Under the pieces are notes generated by a model. The model had not been told where the DNA came from, did no database searches, and saw only the letters and a program-made list of their open reading frames with translations. A stretch of DNA of 64,000 bases from Sphingomonas faeni. Its GTDB lineage: Bacteria; Pseudomonadota; Alphaproteobacteria; Sphingomonadales; Sphingomonadaceae. Shown one piece after another: positions 50,855 through 60,869 of this stretch (positions are counted from its first letter, which is position 1; the number at the start of each line of letters is the position of its first letter). A program made the position numbers and the translations under genes. Where the stretch lies: assembly GCF_003053745.1 (NCBI RefSeq), contig NZ_QAYE01000007.1:186001-250000 (forward strand), given 5' to 3'.

Positions 50855-52513
50855 TTACGCCTCGGTCTTGGTCGGAGCCTTCTTCGCGCGCGGCTTCTTC
50901 GCCGGTGCGTCGGCGGCTTCGGTGCCCTCTGCATTCTCGGCAGCAACCGGCGACGATTCCGTCACGGCGGTCTCTGCTTCGACCGGAGCCGCCTTCTTCT
51001 TGGCAGGCGCCTTCTTCACGAGCTTGGCCTCTTCCGTCGCGTCCGAAGCATGAGCCTCGTCCGTCACGGCTTCGTCCGAAGCAGCGGCGTCGTCGGCAGG
51101 TGCCGCCTTCTTCTTGGCCGCAGCCTTCTTCTTCGGCTTGTGGTTGTCGTGATCATGCGTGTGCGTACCGCTGGCGAACCCGTCCTCGCTCTCGATCGCA
51201 GCCTCAAGCTCTTCACGCGTCGCTTCGCGGTCGGTGATCTCGGCCTTCTCGAACAGGAAGTCGACGACCTTGTCCTCGTACAGCGGTGCGCGCAGCTGGG
51301 CGGCCGCCATCGGCTCCTGCTGGACGTACTGCATGAACTGCTGGCGCTGCTCGGCAGGATACTGCTGCGCGGCCTGTGCGAGCAGACGCTGCATTTCCTG
51401 GTTCGAAACCTCGACGCCGTTCGCCTGGCCGATCTCGGACAGGAGCAGGCCCAGGCGCACGCGACGCTCGGCGATCTTGCGGTAATCGTCGCGCTCGCCT
51501 TCCATCTCGGCCATCGCAGCCTCGGGATCGGCCTCGTGCGTGGCTTCGTGCTGGAGCTGCGACCAGATCTGGTTGAACTCGGCTTCGACCATCGACGGCG
51601 GAACCTCGAAGTCATGACCCTCGGCGAGCTGGTCGAGCAGCTTGCGCTTCATGTGCGTGCGCGTGAGCCCGTTATGCTCCTGCTCGATCTGACCCTTCAA
51701 CAGCCCCGTGAGCTGCTCGAGGTTCTCGAGACCCAGCGACTTCGCCAGATCCTCGTCGATCTTGCTCTCGCCCGCGGTCTTCACCGACTTGACGGTGATG
51801 TCGAACGTCGCGGGCTGGCCTGCGAGCGACTTCTCCTGATACTCCTCGGGGAAGGTCACGTTCAGGACCTTGTCGTCGCCGGTCTTCACGCCGACGAGCT
51901 GATCCTCGAAGCCGGGGATGAGACGACCCGAACCGAGCTCGACGCCCATGTCGGTGCCGGTACCGCCCTCGAACGCGACGCCGTCGGCGGTCTTGCCGAC
52001 GAAATCGACGGTGACGAGATCGCCCATCGCCGCGACGTAATCGTCAGCCGCGTCGTCCCACTTCTTCTGCTGGTCGGCGAACTTCTGGAGCTGCTCGGTG
52101 ACCGCCTCATCGGCGACGGGCACGGTCAGGCGCTCGAGCTTCAGGCCGTCGATCGCGGGTGCGGGGACCTGCGGGAGGACCTCCATCTCGACCTTGACCA
52201 CGGCGTCCTTGCCGAGGTCATAGCCCTCTTCGAGCTCGACCGAAGGCTGCATCGCGGGGCGAAGCTGCTTCTCGGCAACGAGCGTCTGGACGCTCTCCTG
52301 GATCGCCGCGTTCAGCGCGTCCTGCGTCAGCGCCGGGCCGTGCATCTTGCGGATGAGGTTCGCCGGTACCTTGCCCGGACGGAAGCCCGGCATCTTCATC
52401 TGCGGCGCGAGGCGCTTCAGCTCGACATCGACCTTGGCATCGATATCCTTCGCGGTGATGGTGAGCGTAAAGGCGCGCTTGAGGCCCTCGTTCAACGTCT
52501 CGACAGTCTGCAT
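50855..52513 (-). CDS. tig: Trigger factor with a long charged C-terminal tail
   Basis: A ribosome-bound chaperone and peptidyl-prolyl isomerase. The N-terminal ribosome-binding domain contains GFRPGKVPANLIRK. A PPIase domain (about 150-245) has GDLVTVDFVGKTADG and LIPGFEDQLVG, and the helical C-terminal arms follow. The protein is 552 residues, about 110 longer than usual. The extra tail starts near residue 443 with a His/Asp cluster (HTHDHDNH) and alternates KKKAAAKKK-type and acidic Ala-rich stretches. ATG at 52513 is chosen; the longer frame would run through tRNA-Leu. Confidence 0.95.
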   Translation of the reverse strand: MQTVETLNEGLKRAFTLTITAKDIDAKVDVELKRLAPQMKMPGFRPGKVPANLIRKMHGPALTQDALNAAIQESVQTLVAEKQLRPAMQPSVELEEGYDLGKDAVVKVEMEVLPQVPAPAIDGLKLERLTVPVADEAVTEQLQKFADQQKKWDDAADDYVAAMGDLVTVDFVGKTADGVAFEGGTGTDMGVELGSGRLIPGFEDQLVGVKTGDDKVLNVTFPEEYQEKSLAGQPATFDITVKSVKTAGESKIDEDLAKSLGLENLEQLTGLLKGQIEQEHNGLTRTHMKRKLLDQLAEGHDFEVPPSMVEAEFNQIWSQLQHEATHEADPEAAMAEMEGERDDYRKIAERRVRLGLLLSEIGQANGVEVSNQEMQRLLAQAAQQYPAEQRQQFMQYVQQEPMAAAQLRAPLYEDKVVDFLFEKAEITDREATREELEAAIESEDGFASGTHTHDHDNHKPKKKAAAKKKAAPADDAAASDEAVTDEAHASDATEEAKLVKKAPAKKKAAPVEAETAVTESSPVAAENAEGTEAADAPAKKPRAKKAPTKTEA

Positions 52514-52581
52514 GTCCGGCCTTTGTCTAAAAGAGCATTCAGGATAATTCTTCGGGCGGTCGCCTCGCCTGCGCGGCGGGC

Positions 52582-52666
52582 TGGTGCGGGCGAAGGGACT
52601 CGAACCCCCACATCTTGCGATACTTGGACCTAAACCAAGCGCGTCTACCAGTTCCGCCACGCCCGC
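52582..52666 (-). tRNA. tRNA-Leu (TAG)
   Basis: An 85-base type II tRNA with encoded CCA and acceptor stem GCGGGCG/CGCCCGC. The anticodon stem is CTTGG/CCAAG with loop TTTAGGT (TAG at 34-36). A long variable arm contains TATCGCAAGATG, and the T arm contains GGGTTCGAGTCCC. Confidence 0.95.
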
Positions 52667-52775
52667 ACAGGACATCGCCGTAGCGGGCGCGTCTATACCA
52701 ACGTTGCATGCGGGGGCAAGCAGATAGGCAACTCCCGGTGATTACGGGCGTTGAACACCCCGAAGGAGAGACATC

Positions 52776-52931
52776 ATGGCTACCCAACCCCCGGCAGAAT
52801 TTCCGACGCCGTCATCGCCCGTCGAGCCGACCGCGCCGCCGCCCGAGTTCAATCCGCCCGCGCCGGATATCGACGTGCCTGCGCCGGGAACGCCGTCGAA
52901 CGATCCCGCACCCGTCCAGCCGGAGTTTTGA
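52776..52931 (+). CDS. 51-residue proline-rich hypothetical protein
   Basis: A tiny, acidic, Pro/Ala/Thr-rich protein (MATQPPAEFPTPSSPVEPTA and on to PAPVQPEF), certainly disordered. It has an excellent ribosome-binding site, AAGGAGAG, five bases before ATG at 52776. It ends two bases before the next small gene, which suggests a two-gene unit. I do not recognise a family. It is divergent from tRNA-Leu. Confidence 0.6.
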   Translation: MATQPPAEFPTPSSPVEPTAPPPEFNPPAPDIDVPAPGTPSNDPAPVQPEF

Positions 52932-52933
52932 GC

Positions 52934-53152
52934 ATGAGTGATCCCCATTCCGGCACGAACCCCGAAACGCTCCCCGAGGACCGTGACGAGGACATTCGCA
53001 GCGACATCGAACAGGCGGTGGAGTCGCGCTCCGACGCGGTCGAGCGCGGCGAAGGCGGCGACGAGCCCGAGACGTTCACGGATACCGGCATGCCCGATGG
53101 CGTCGGTGGCACCGGCGGCGTCGTGAAGAACCAGGACGGCGACGCGCAGTAA
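52934..53152 (+). CDS. 72-residue acidic hypothetical protein
   Basis: A highly acidic, disordered protein (MSDPHSGTNPETLPEDRDED and on), rich in Asp, Glu and Gly, with no membrane segment. It follows the Pro-rich gene after two bases; the start is part of GAGCATGAG. Acidic proteins of this kind are common and unassigned in sphingomonads. No function can be inferred. Confidence 0.6.
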   Translation: MSDPHSGTNPETLPEDRDEDIRSDIEQAVESRSDAVERGEGGDEPETFTDTGMPDGVGGTGGVVKNQDGDAQ

Positions 53153-53287
53153 GCTTGCGTCAGCAACCATACAGGCGGGGGTGGCTATCTATAGGACGCC
53201 ATCCTCGCCAATCAGGACCCGATAATCTCCACGATCCCCACCTTTGCCGAGCACCAGAGCCTCTATATTGCGCTCGGGCTCGCCGTA

Positions 53288-53851
53288 TTGCTGCTGATCC
53301 TGGCGCAGCGCATCCCCATCATCCGCACGCTCGTCAATCTGGCGATGACGCTTGTCCTCGTCGGACTGCTGTTCGTCGCGATCGACCAGCGGCGTCAGTT
53401 CGACCCCTATGTCGGCAAGATCGCGCGGTTTCTGAAGATCGAGGACCAGCAAGTGGTCGGCGGCGAGGTTCGTATCCGTATGTCGCCGGATGGGCACGTC
53501 TGGGCGCGCGCGACGATCGACGGGGTGAGCCAGCGGCTGCTGATCGACAGCGGCGCGACGATCACCGCTATTTCGGAGAAGACTGCGGAGGCTGCTGGGG
53601 TTGAGGCGCGCGTTGGCGTGGTGCCGATCGTGTTGCAGACTGCCAATGGGTCTATCGCGGCGAAGACAGGGACGATTGCCTCGCTGCGGCTCGGCGCGAT
53701 CATCGCGCGGGATTTGCAGGTGGTGGTGTCGCCGGCGTTTGGCGAGACGAACGTGCTGGGGATGAACTTCCTGTCCCGGCTGGCGTCCTGGCGGGTGGAA
53801 GAGAACACCCTGATCCTCGTGCCGCATCATCCGCAGAAGGTGGACGCGTAA
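53288..53851 (+). CDS. Clan AA (retropepsin-like) aspartic protease, membrane-anchored
   Basis: A 187-residue protein with an N-terminal helix (about 13-32) and a single retropepsin-like domain carrying the catalytic D87-S-G-A-T, then ANGSIAAKTG and GMNFLSRL. This matches the single-domain, dimer-forming clan AA family (TIGR02281) of alphaproteobacteria. The start is uncertain. TTG at 53288 is used, but the hydrophobic stretch and open frame extend upstream (ALGLAVLLLILAQR) to a stop at 53192 with no ATG, GTG or other TTG. A rare ATC (53201, after TAGGACGCC) or ATT start is possible. Confidence 0.85.
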   Translation: MLLILAQRIPIIRTLVNLAMTLVLVGLLFVAIDQRRQFDPYVGKIARFLKIEDQQVVGGEVRIRMSPDGHVWARATIDGVSQRLLIDSGATITAISEKTAEAAGVEARVGVVPIVLQTANGSIAAKTGTIASLRLGAIIARDLQVVVSPAFGETNVLGMNFLSRLASWRVEENTLILVPHHPQKVDA

Positions 53852-53870
53852 GGCCGCCTCCGTACACAAC

Positions 53871-53973
53871 CACCCCGGCGAAGGCCGGGGCCCAATTGGG
53901 AAGGTTGCAGTAACGGAGCGCTGCCCTCAGTCAGCAACGTCCCCCAATTGGGCCCCGGCCTTCGCCGGGGTAG
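53871..53973. repeat. Palindromic repeat, family 1 (protease/gatB gap, copy 1)
   Basis: The arms CACCCCGGCGAAGGCCGGGG plus CCCAATTGGG and CCCAATTGGGCCCCGGCCTT plus CGCCGGGG. The AATT inner end replaces AGTT/AACT on both sides, another paired change. The centre is ~42 bases. Confidence 0.85.
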
Positions 53974-53998
53974 TGATTGGGAAGATGGCTCCCCTTCT

Positions 53999-54080
53999 GT
54001 TCCCTCGCGAACGCGGGGGCCCAGGAATCAAGCAGCGCTGCACTCAGTTACCCTGGGCTCCCGCCTTCGCGGGAGAACAG
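53999..54080. repeat. Palindromic repeat, family 2 (protease/gatB gap, copy 2)
   Basis: The arms GTTCCCTCGCGAACGCGGGG plus GCCCAGG and CCTGGGCTCCCGCCTTCGCG plus GGAGAAC, with a ~28-base centre and a few mismatches. The two neighbouring copies take up most of the 266 bases between the protease and gatB; no gene is seen. Confidence 0.82.
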
Positions 54081-54117
54081 GCAGGGCGGGAGATCGGTCA
54101 GGTTGCTCAGTGATAGC

Positions 54118-55599
54118 TTACGAAGCCACCGACTCCCCAAGCATCCCCTTCAGAACCTCGTTCACGACAGCAGGGTTAGCCTTCCCCCCCATCGCCTTCA
54201 TCGTCTGCCCAACAAAGAACCCGAACAACTTGTCCTTGCCGCCTCGGTAATCCGCAACCTTGTCCGCGTTCGCCGCCATAACCTCGGCGATCACGGCCTC
54301 GATCGCCCCGGTATCGCTGGTCTGCTTCAACCCGCGATCCTCGACGACCTTCGCCGCGCCGTCGCCAGTCTCAAGCATCACCTCGAACACCTGCTTGGCA
54401 AGGCTGCCCGACAGCGTGCCGTCCGCGATCAGCCCCAGCAATTCCGCCGCCTGCGCAGGCGACACCGGCGAGTTCTCGATGTCCTTCCCCGTCCGGTTCA
54501 GCGCGCCGAATAGCTCCGACGTCGTCCAGTTCGCCGCCGCCGCCGGCTTCACGCCCGCATCGAGCAACGCATCGAACCACCGCGCCGCCTCGACCTCGGC
54601 GGTCAGCACCGTCGCCTGATACGGTGCAATCCCGAGCGCCTCGTACCGCGCGCGCTTCGCATCCGGAAGCTCAGGCAACGAAGCCCGACACTCGGCCAGG
54701 AACGCGTCGTCGAGCACCAGCGGCAACAGGTCCGGATCGGGAAAGTAGCGGTAATCATGCGCGTCTTCCTTCGACCGCATCGAACGCGTCTCGTTGCGGT
54801 CGGGATCGTAGAGCCGCGTTTCCTGCTGGATCTTGCCACCGGCCTCGAGCACCTCGACCTGACGCTTGGCCTCCTGCTCGACCACCGCCATCACGAAGCG
54901 CACCGAATTGACGTTTTTCGTCTCGGTCCGCGTGCCCAGTTCGTCGCCGGGCTTGCGCACGCTGACGTTGACGTCGGCGCGCATCGAGCCCTCTTCCATA
55001 TTGCCGTCGCACGACCCGACATAGCGCAGGATCGATCGCAACTTCCGGAGGTAAGCGCCTGTTTCGGCTGGCGAAGCGAGATCGGGCTTCGACACGATCT
55101 CCATCAGCGCGACGCCCGACCGGTTGAGATCGACATACGACTGCGTTGGATGCTGGTCGTGCATGAGCTTGCCCGCATCCTGCTCGACATGGATGCGCTC
55201 GACGCCGATCCGCTTGCCCGCGGCATCCGGATTCTTCTCGTCGAGGCTGATATCGATCGCGCCCTCACCGACGATCGGATGATAGAGTTGGCTGATCTGA
55301 TAGCCCTGCGGCAGGTCGGCGTAGAAATAGTTCTTCCGGTCGAACCGCGACCATTTGTTGATCTGCGCCTCGATCGCCATACCCGTGCGGACCGCCTGGC
55401 GGATACACTCGCGGTTCGGCACCGGCAGCATCCCCGGCATCGCCGCGTCGACCAGCGACACCTGCGTGTTGGGCTCCGCGCCGAACGCGGTCGCCGCGCC
55501 CGAGAAAAGCTTGGCGTTCGACGTCACCTGCGCGTGCACTTCGAGGCCGACCACGACCTCCCACTCGCCGGTTTCGCCCTGGATACGATAGTCGCTCAT
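54118..55599 (-). CDS. gatB: Asp/Glu-tRNA amidotransferase subunit B
   Basis: GatB (493 residues) binds misacylated Glu-tRNA(Gln) or Asp-tRNA(Asn) and activates it with ATP. The N-terminal kinase-like domain has [29 protein letters not shown] and [14 protein letters not shown]. The helical and YqeY-like tail ends GMLGESVAS. It is the third gene of gatC-gatA-gatB, one base after gatA. Confidence 0.97.
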   Translation of the reverse strand: MSDYRIQGETGEWEVVVGLEVHAQVTSNAKLFSGAATAFGAEPNTQVSLVDAAMPGMLPVPNRECIRQAVRTGMAIEAQINKWSRFDRKNYFYADLPQGYQISQLYHPIVGEGAIDISLDEKNPDAAGKRIGVERIHVEQDAGKLMHDQHPTQSYVDLNRSGVALMEIVSKPDLASPAETGAYLRKLRSILRYVGSCDGNMEEGSMRADVNVSVRKPGDELGTRTETKNVNSVRFVMAVVEQEAKRQVEVLEAGGKIQQETRLYDPDRNETRSMRSKEDAHDYRYFPDPDLLPLVLDDAFLAECRASLPELPDAKRARYEALGIAPYQATVLTAEVEAARWFDALLDAGVKPAAAANWTTSELFGALNRTGKDIENSPVSPAQAAELLGLIADGTLSGSLAKQVFEVMLETGDGAAKVVEDRGLKQTSDTGAIEAVIAEVMAANADKVADYRGGKDKLFGFFVGQTMKAMGGKANPAVVNEVLKGMLGESVAS

Positions 55600-55600
55600 G

Positions 55601-57085
55601 TTACCACCAAGCCTCTGGTCGCGCGGTAAATCCTGCTCGCTGTTCGATCGCGAGCCCTGCGTTCAGCACGCCTTGTTCGTCGAGCGGCTTGCCGATGATC
55701 TGCAGTCCGAGCGGCAGCCCCTGCTTGTCGAGACCACCCGGCACCGACATCGCCGGCAGCCCTGCCAGCGACGACGGCACGGTGAAGACGTCGTTCAAGT
55801 ACATCGCGATCGGATCGGCCGACTTCTCGCCGAGCGCAAACGCCGCCGACGGTGCGGTCGGCGTCAGCAGGACGTCGCACGTCTCCCAGGCCCGTTCGAA
55901 ATCGCGCGCGATCAGCGTCCGGACCTTCTGCGCCTGCGTGTAATACGCGTCGTAGAAACCGGCCGACAGCACGTACGTGCCGATCATGATGCGGCGCTTC
56001 ACCTCGGGGCCGAAGCCGTCGGCGCGGGTCGCTGCGTACATGTCCTGCAAGCCAGCGCCGGTCGGCAGGTCGCGGATGCCGTAGCGAACGCCGTCATAGC
56101 GCGCGAGGTTCGACGACGCCTCGGCGGGCGCGATGATGTAATAGGCGGGCAGCGCGTATTTGGTGTGCGGGAGCGAAACCTCGACGATCGTCGCGCCGGC
56201 ATCCTTCATCCAATCGATGCCCTGCTGCCAGAGCGCCTCGATCTCCTCGGGCATCCCGTCGACGCGGTACTCCTTGGGAATACCGACGCGCAGGCCGTTG
56301 AGATTGCCCGACAATCCCGCTTCCCACTTGGGTACGTCGAGCTGCAAAGAGGTACCGTCCTTCGCGTCGAACCCGACCATCGCCTCGAGCAGGATCGCGC
56401 AATCCTTGACGTCGCGCGCCATCGGCCCGGCCTGGTCGAGCGAAGAGGCGAACGCGATCGTTCCCCAGCGCGAGCAGCGGCCATAGGTGGGCTTTATACC
56501 GCTGATCCCGGTGAAGGCGGCGGGCTGGCGGATTGAGCCGCCCGTGTCGGTGCCGGTCGCGCCGGGGCAGAGCCGCGCGGCGACCGCCGACGACGAACCG
56601 CCCGACGAGCCGCCTGGTGCCAGCGAGGCGTTGCCGCCATCGTTGCGCTTCCACGGCGAGATCACGTTGCCGAACGCCGAGGTCTCGTTCGACGAGCCCA
56701 TCGCGAACTGGTCCATGTTCAGCTTGCCGAGCATCCCCGCGCCCGCATCCCACAAATTCTGCGAGACGGTCGACTCGTAGGTCGGCGTGAAGCCTTCGAG
56801 GATATGGCTCGCCGCGGTGGTCGTGACGCCCTTCGTGCAGAACAGGTCCTTCATGCCGATCGGCACGCCGGCCAGCGGCTTGAGCGTCTCGCCGGCTTCG
56901 CGCGCGGTATCGGCGGCGGTGGCGGCGGCGATCGCGTGTTCGGGCGTCTCGACAAGAAACGCGTTCAACGCCTTGGCCTGGCTAACCTTTACGATGAACG
57001 CATCGGCGACTTCGCGCGCCTTGAAGGAGCCGTCGCGGACGCCGTCGCGGATGCCCGCGATCCCGAGATCTGTGAGGTCGGTCAT
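55601..57085 (-). CDS. gatA: Asp/Glu-tRNA amidotransferase subunit A
   Basis: The glutaminase subunit, an amidase-signature enzyme of 494 residues. The catalytic lysine K79 lies in [12 protein letters not shown], the GGSSGGS loop is at 158-164, and the nucleophilic serine is in [15 protein letters not shown] at 57085 shares a base with the gatC stop (TAATG). It releases ammonia from glutamine for GatB. Confidence 0.97.
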   Translation of the reverse strand: MTDLTDLGIAGIRDGVRDGSFKAREVADAFIVKVSQAKALNAFLVETPEHAIAAATAADTAREAGETLKPLAGVPIGMKDLFCTKGVTTTAASHILEGFTPTYESTVSQNLWDAGAGMLGKLNMDQFAMGSSNETSAFGNVISPWKRNDGGNASLAPGGSSGGSSSAVAARLCPGATGTDTGGSIRQPAAFTGISGIKPTYGRCSRWGTIAFASSLDQAGPMARDVKDCAILLEAMVGFDAKDGTSLQLDVPKWEAGLSGNLNGLRVGIPKEYRVDGMPEEIEALWQQGIDWMKDAGATIVEVSLPHTKYALPAYYIIAPAEASSNLARYDGVRYGIRDLPTGAGLQDMYAATRADGFGPEVKRRIMIGTYVLSAGFYDAYYTQAQKVRTLIARDFERAWETCDVLLTPTAPSAAFALGEKSADPIAMYLNDVFTVPSSLAGLPAMSVPGGLDKQGLPLGLQIIGKPLDEQGVLNAGLAIEQRAGFTARPEAWW

Positions 57086-57387
57086 TATTCGATTACCTTG
57101 GGCACGGCGAAGAACCCGTGTTCGGCCACGGGCGCATTGGCGAGGACCTGCTCGCGAATGCCGCCGCCGGTCAGCGGGTCGGCGTTGACGACGTCGTCGC
57201 GCAGCCGCAGCGTGTTGGGGATGACGGCGGTCATCGGCTCGATACCGGTCGTGTCGACCTCTTCGAGCATCTCGATCCAGCCAAGGATGTTTCCGAGTTC
57301 CGGCGCCATGCGGGCGGCGTCCTCGTCGGTGATCGCGATGCGCGCAAGGCTCGCGATCCGCTTCACAGTTGCAGTATCTACGGACAT
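57085..57387 (-). CDS. gatC: Asp/Glu-tRNA amidotransferase subunit C
   Basis: A 100-residue linker subunit, starting [17 protein letters not shown]. It has the typical [16 protein letters not shown] segment and the LRDDVV tail motif. It holds GatA and GatB together and is the first gene of the operon. Confidence 0.95.
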   Translation of the reverse strand: MSVDTATVKRIASLARIAITDEDAARMAPELGNILGWIEMLEEVDTTGIEPMTAVIPNTLRLRDDVVNADPLTGGGIREQVLANAPVAEHGFFAVPKVIE

Positions 57388-57451
57388 GGGCTGCGGCTAG
57401 CACCGCGTGGCGCGAGCGCGCAACACCCTTCTAGCTCCCTGCCCCCTTCTG

Positions 57452-57530
57452 GTTCCCCCGCGGAGGCGGGGGCCCAGGATTACAAACGATACCGCCCGAG
57501 ATCCTGGGCCCCCGCCTCCGCGGGGGAACA
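57452..57530. repeat. Palindromic repeat, family 2 (gatC/DUF3089 gap)
   Basis: The arms GTTCCCCCGCGGAGGCGGGG plus GCCCAGGAT and ATCCTGGGCCCCCGCCTCCG plus CGGGGGAAC. Both arms carry the GGAGG/CCTCC variant, a compensated pair. It lies in the divergent gap between gatC and the DUF3089 gene. Confidence 0.87.
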
Positions 57531-57634
57531 GGCCACTTTCCGGCCGCCGGCGTTTTCCTCTACAATCAGGCGCCCGTTGCAACCTTCCCCAGCTTCCGGC
57601 ACGGGAGCCGGACCGCCTGCACGGAAGGTCCCGC

Positions 57635-58741
57635 TTGGCCCGCAAGTTTCTCTATTTCGTCGCCGCGATGATCGTTCTCGCGATCGCCGCCCTGCTCGCC
57701 TACCGCTTGTTCGGCACGCAGTTGATGCGCGCGGTGATGGTGCCGAGCGAGAATTTCCAGGCGCAACGCGAAGCCCCGCGCAATATATATGCGCGGAAAA
57801 TCATGTGGCTCGCGCGCCCCGATGCGCCGGGTAATCCGGCGCTCTGGACGCCGCCCGGCTACACGCCCGGCGAGCCCGGCACGGGCGCGGCGATCTTCTT
57901 CATCCACCCGACCTCGTACATCAACCGCGACCATTGGAACGCGCCGATCGACGATCCCGAGACCAACGCGCGAGCGGAACTGTTCCTGCGCGGCCAGGCG
58001 AGCGCGTTCAACGAGTCCGGCGACATCTGGGCGCCACGCTATCGCCAGGCGACGTTCGGTGCATTCCTGACCAGCGTCGCCGACAGTGAACGCGCACTGG
58101 CGCTCGCTTACGGCGATGTGTCTGCGGCGTTCGATCGGTTCCTCAAGGAAGCCGGCCCGACCCGGCCGATCATCCTCGCCGGGCATAGCCAGGGCGCGCT
58201 CCACCTCACCCGCCTGCTACGCGACCGCGTTGCGAACGACCCGAAGCTGAAGGCGCGGATCGTCGCGGCGTATGTCGTCGGCTGGCCCGTCTCGCGCGCG
58301 ACCGACCTGCCGCGCATGGGCCTCCCCGAATGCCGCGCCGCCGACCAGACCGGCTGCATCCTGTCGTGGGAAAGCTTTGCCGAGCCCGCCGACCCTTCGC
58401 TGATCGTCGATGCCTATGACCAGACCACCGGCTTCAACGGCCAGCCGCGCAAGGGCACCCCAATGGTCTGCACCAACCCGCTGACCGGCACCGCCGACGC
58501 CGCCGCGCTCGCCACGGCCAACCTCGGCACGCTCGTCCCCTCGGCCGATCTTAAGACCGCGACGATCGCCGCCGGCAGTGTCCCCGCGCGGTGTGCCGAC
58601 CGCGGCTTCCTGCTGATCGGCGAGCCACCGAGCCTCGGCCCGTACGTGCTGCCCGGCAACAATTACCACGTCTACGACTACAGCCTGTTCTGGGCGAATA
58701 TCCGCGCCGACGCCAACCGCCGCCTGAAGGCCTTCAAATGA
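57635..58741 (+). CDS. DUF3089 alpha/beta-hydrolase-like protein
   Basis: A 368-residue protein with an N-terminal membrane anchor or uncleaved signal ([19 protein letters not shown]) and an alpha/beta-hydrolase-type domain. The nucleophile elbow GHSQG has Ser185, after [15 protein letters not shown], which is typical of DUF3089. The C-terminus ends [18 protein letters not shown]. The start is TTG at 57635, with GGAAGG seven bases upstream; the longer frame includes a repeat. The substrate is unknown. Its stop overlaps the ruvX start. Confidence 0.85.
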   Translation: MARKFLYFVAAMIVLAIAALLAYRLFGTQLMRAVMVPSENFQAQREAPRNIYARKIMWLARPDAPGNPALWTPPGYTPGEPGTGAAIFFIHPTSYINRDHWNAPIDDPETNARAELFLRGQASAFNESGDIWAPRYRQATFGAFLTSVADSERALALAYGDVSAAFDRFLKEAGPTRPIILAGHSQGALHLTRLLRDRVANDPKLKARIVAAYVVGWPVSRATDLPRMGLPECRAADQTGCILSWESFAEPADPSLIVDAYDQTTGFNGQPRKGTPMVCTNPLTGTADAAALATANLGTLVPSADLKTATIAAGSVPARCADRGFLLIGEPPSLGPYVLPGNNYHVYDYSLFWANIRADANRRLKAFK

Positions 58742-59205
58742 TCACGCTCTCCGCCGCGCAGTTCCGCGACGCGCTCCCGAACGGCGGCCGGCTGATCGGC
58801 CTCGACGTCGGCACCAAGACGATCGGCACCGCGCTCTGCGACGCCGGCTGGTCGTTCGCGAGCCCCGCGCTCCTGATCCGTCGGACAAAGTTCCAGAAGG
58901 ACAAGGCCGCACTTGCCGAGATCATCAAGGCGCAGGCGGTCGTCGGGCTCGTCATCGGCCTGCCGATCAACCTCGACGGCAGCGAAAGCCCGCGGTCGCA
59001 GTCGACTCGGGCGTTCGCGCAGAACCTCAAGGACATGGGGCTGCCGATCCTGCTCCAGGACGAGCGCTGGTCGACCGTCGCCGTCACCCGAACGCTGATC
59101 GAACAGGACGCCAGCCGCGCCAAACGCGCCGAACTCGTCGACAAAATGGCCGCCGCCTATATCCTCCAGGGTGCGATCGACGCACTGGTGACGGCGCAGA
59201 TCTAG
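58738..59205 (+). CDS. ruvX: Putative pre-16S rRNA nuclease / Holliday junction resolvase RuvX (YqgF)
   Basis: An RNase H-fold nuclease of 155 residues. The metal-binding Asp23 is in [12 protein letters not shown]. The family motifs [17 protein letters not shown] and [13 protein letters not shown] follow, with a C-terminal [16 protein letters not shown]. YqgF proteins trim 16S rRNA 5' ends. It overlaps DUF3089 by four bases and meets the opposing membrane-protein gene tail to tail, with stop codons sharing CTAG. Confidence 0.93.
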   Translation: MITLSAAQFRDALPNGGRLIGLDVGTKTIGTALCDAGWSFASPALLIRRTKFQKDKAALAEIIKAQAVVGLVIGLPINLDGSESPRSQSTRAFAQNLKDMGLPILLQDERWSTVAVTRTLIEQDASRAKRAELVDKMAAAYILQGAIDALVTAQI

Positions 59206-60734
59206 CGCGCCACCCGATAGAGGGTGGACTGGCCGTCGGTCCAGATGACGCGCAGGTCGGTGGCCTTTGCAGCCCCTGGCGGGAAGCCAATCGTCCAGAC
59301 GTGCGTGAACGCGGCGCGGGGAAAACGCGCGATCGCCTTGGCGAAATTGGAGCCGACGGTCGAACAGATCGACGGAAAGACGCTCTGGGTCGGGTCCCCG
59401 GTATAGGGTGCGGCGATCGCGTAGCGGATGTGCAGCGATTGCTGTCCTTCGATCGCCCATTGCTCGTTGGTGAATATGTCGCGTCGGACGATCGCGAGGG
59501 CTGGAAGGTGATTGCGCCGCAGGTCGTCCCATGCGCCTCCACAGGGCAACTCGACTAACGAGAGTACCGCAGCGCCGTGCGGGATGGCTGCGACAGCCGC
59601 AAGTTCGCGTTGTTGTTCGCTGGAGCGTTCGACAAAGCTCAGCGTCGTGCCTGCCAGGCGCAGGATCAGGAAGGCAGTGGCCATCACGGCCAGCGTGCGT
59701 GCCATTCGCAGATCGCGCGGCGCGATCGCGATCAATCCCAGCATCACCGCGGCAGGTGCCATCCGCATGTCGACATAGGCGCCCCCCATCAGCAAGCGTG
59801 GAAGGACGACGAACGCTGCGAGGCACAACAGCGCGGGGATGCCCAGCAGCGGCGAGAACCCGAGGCGAGCACTCCGCATTCCGGCATACAGCACGGCGAT
59901 CAACGGCAGCAGCGAGAGAAGATCGAACCATGGCCAGTGGTCGCGGAACAGCGAAACGAGCCATACCAGCTTCACCGGTGCGTCGAACCAGCCCTCGCCG
60001 CCAAGGCCGCCCGCCGCCGCGCCCGTCCCGGCCACAATAGACGCCAGCATGACGAGGAGCGGGACCGTCATCGACAGACACTGGATCGCCGCACCGACGA
60101 GCGCCGCCGGCCAGCCACGGCCTGCCGTGCGAAGCCGCGCGATGTCGGCGCCTGCTGCCATCAGCCCCAGCAGCCCCCAGCCGAAGCTGTGCGAAATCCA
60201 TATTACACATGCGATGGGTACGAAGAGCAGCGCGCGTATGATCAGGCGATCCTGTCGCCCTAGCCGGATCCACAGCGCCAGTGCGCAGAACGCCAGCGCC
60301 TGAGACAGCGCGAAATTGACGAAGCCGAACTGGAACGGCCAGGCATAGGCGAGCGGCAACGCGAACGTCGCGGTCGGCGGTATGCGCCCATGCGCCTCGC
60401 GCGCGGCCCACAACAGTCCGGTGGCGGTCAGCATCGGGATCGCGATCACCGCCAGCTTGGTCGCGACCTCGAATGGGAACAGGTGCGACAACGCCGGTAC
60501 GAGCAGGTCCATGCCCAGATTTGGGATCAGCGCCCAGTGATATGCGTAGTAGCGCTGGAGATCGGGCGAGGTCGGCAGCGCCATGGCGATATGCCAGCGC
60601 CCCATATGGCCGGGCAGGTCGCCGAGCGGGGGCAGCGCCGGCCACAACAGCGGCACAGCGGACAGCAGGACGAGCGCAACGGCGAACGCACGCGTTTCCC
60701 ACCATCCGGCACCGTTCGCGTTCGCGTTCGTCAT
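59202..60734 (-). CDS. Polytopic membrane protein of unknown function
   Basis: A 510-residue inner-membrane protein with about ten or eleven hydrophobic segments and a soluble C-terminal part of ~100 residues. DLPGHMGRW near the N-terminus and the first-loop acidic/His residues recall GT-C type lipid-linked sugar transferases. I do not see a firm family signature. ATG at 60734 has AGGA five bases upstream; an ATG at 60776 is less likely. No neighbour reveals its role. Confidence 0.7.
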   Translation of the reverse strand: MTNANANGAGWWETRAFAVALVLLSAVPLLWPALPPLGDLPGHMGRWHIAMALPTSPDLQRYYAYHWALIPNLGMDLLVPALSHLFPFEVATKLAVIAIPMLTATGLLWAAREAHGRIPPTATFALPLAYAWPFQFGFVNFALSQALAFCALALWIRLGRQDRLIIRALLFVPIACVIWISHSFGWGLLGLMAAGADIARLRTAGRGWPAALVGAAIQCLSMTVPLLVMLASIVAGTGAAAGGLGGEGWFDAPVKLVWLVSLFRDHWPWFDLLSLLPLIAVLYAGMRSARLGFSPLLGIPALLCLAAFVVLPRLLMGGAYVDMRMAPAAVMLGLIAIAPRDLRMARTLAVMATAFLILRLAGTTLSFVERSSEQQRELAAVAAIPHGAAVLSLVELPCGGAWDDLRRNHLPALAIVRRDIFTNEQWAIEGQQSLHIRYAIAAPYTGDPTQSVFPSICSTVGSNFAKAIARFPRAAFTHVWTIGFPPGAAKATDLRVIWTDGQSTLYRVAR

Positions 60735-60869
60735 ATCGTCCTGCACCCTCGCCCCCGTCTGCAAACGCCATCCCATGCCGGCGCTAAATTCCGGTTAACC
60801 ATGCGGTTTGCGGCGACGTATCGCGCAGCGCTTGCCCCCTGCCCCCGCGGACACTATCCCGCGCTTTTA

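Noticed and set aside
52514..52675. Long upstream extension of the trigger-factor frame
   Set aside because: It would translate through tRNA-Leu; the conserved N-terminus starts at 52513.
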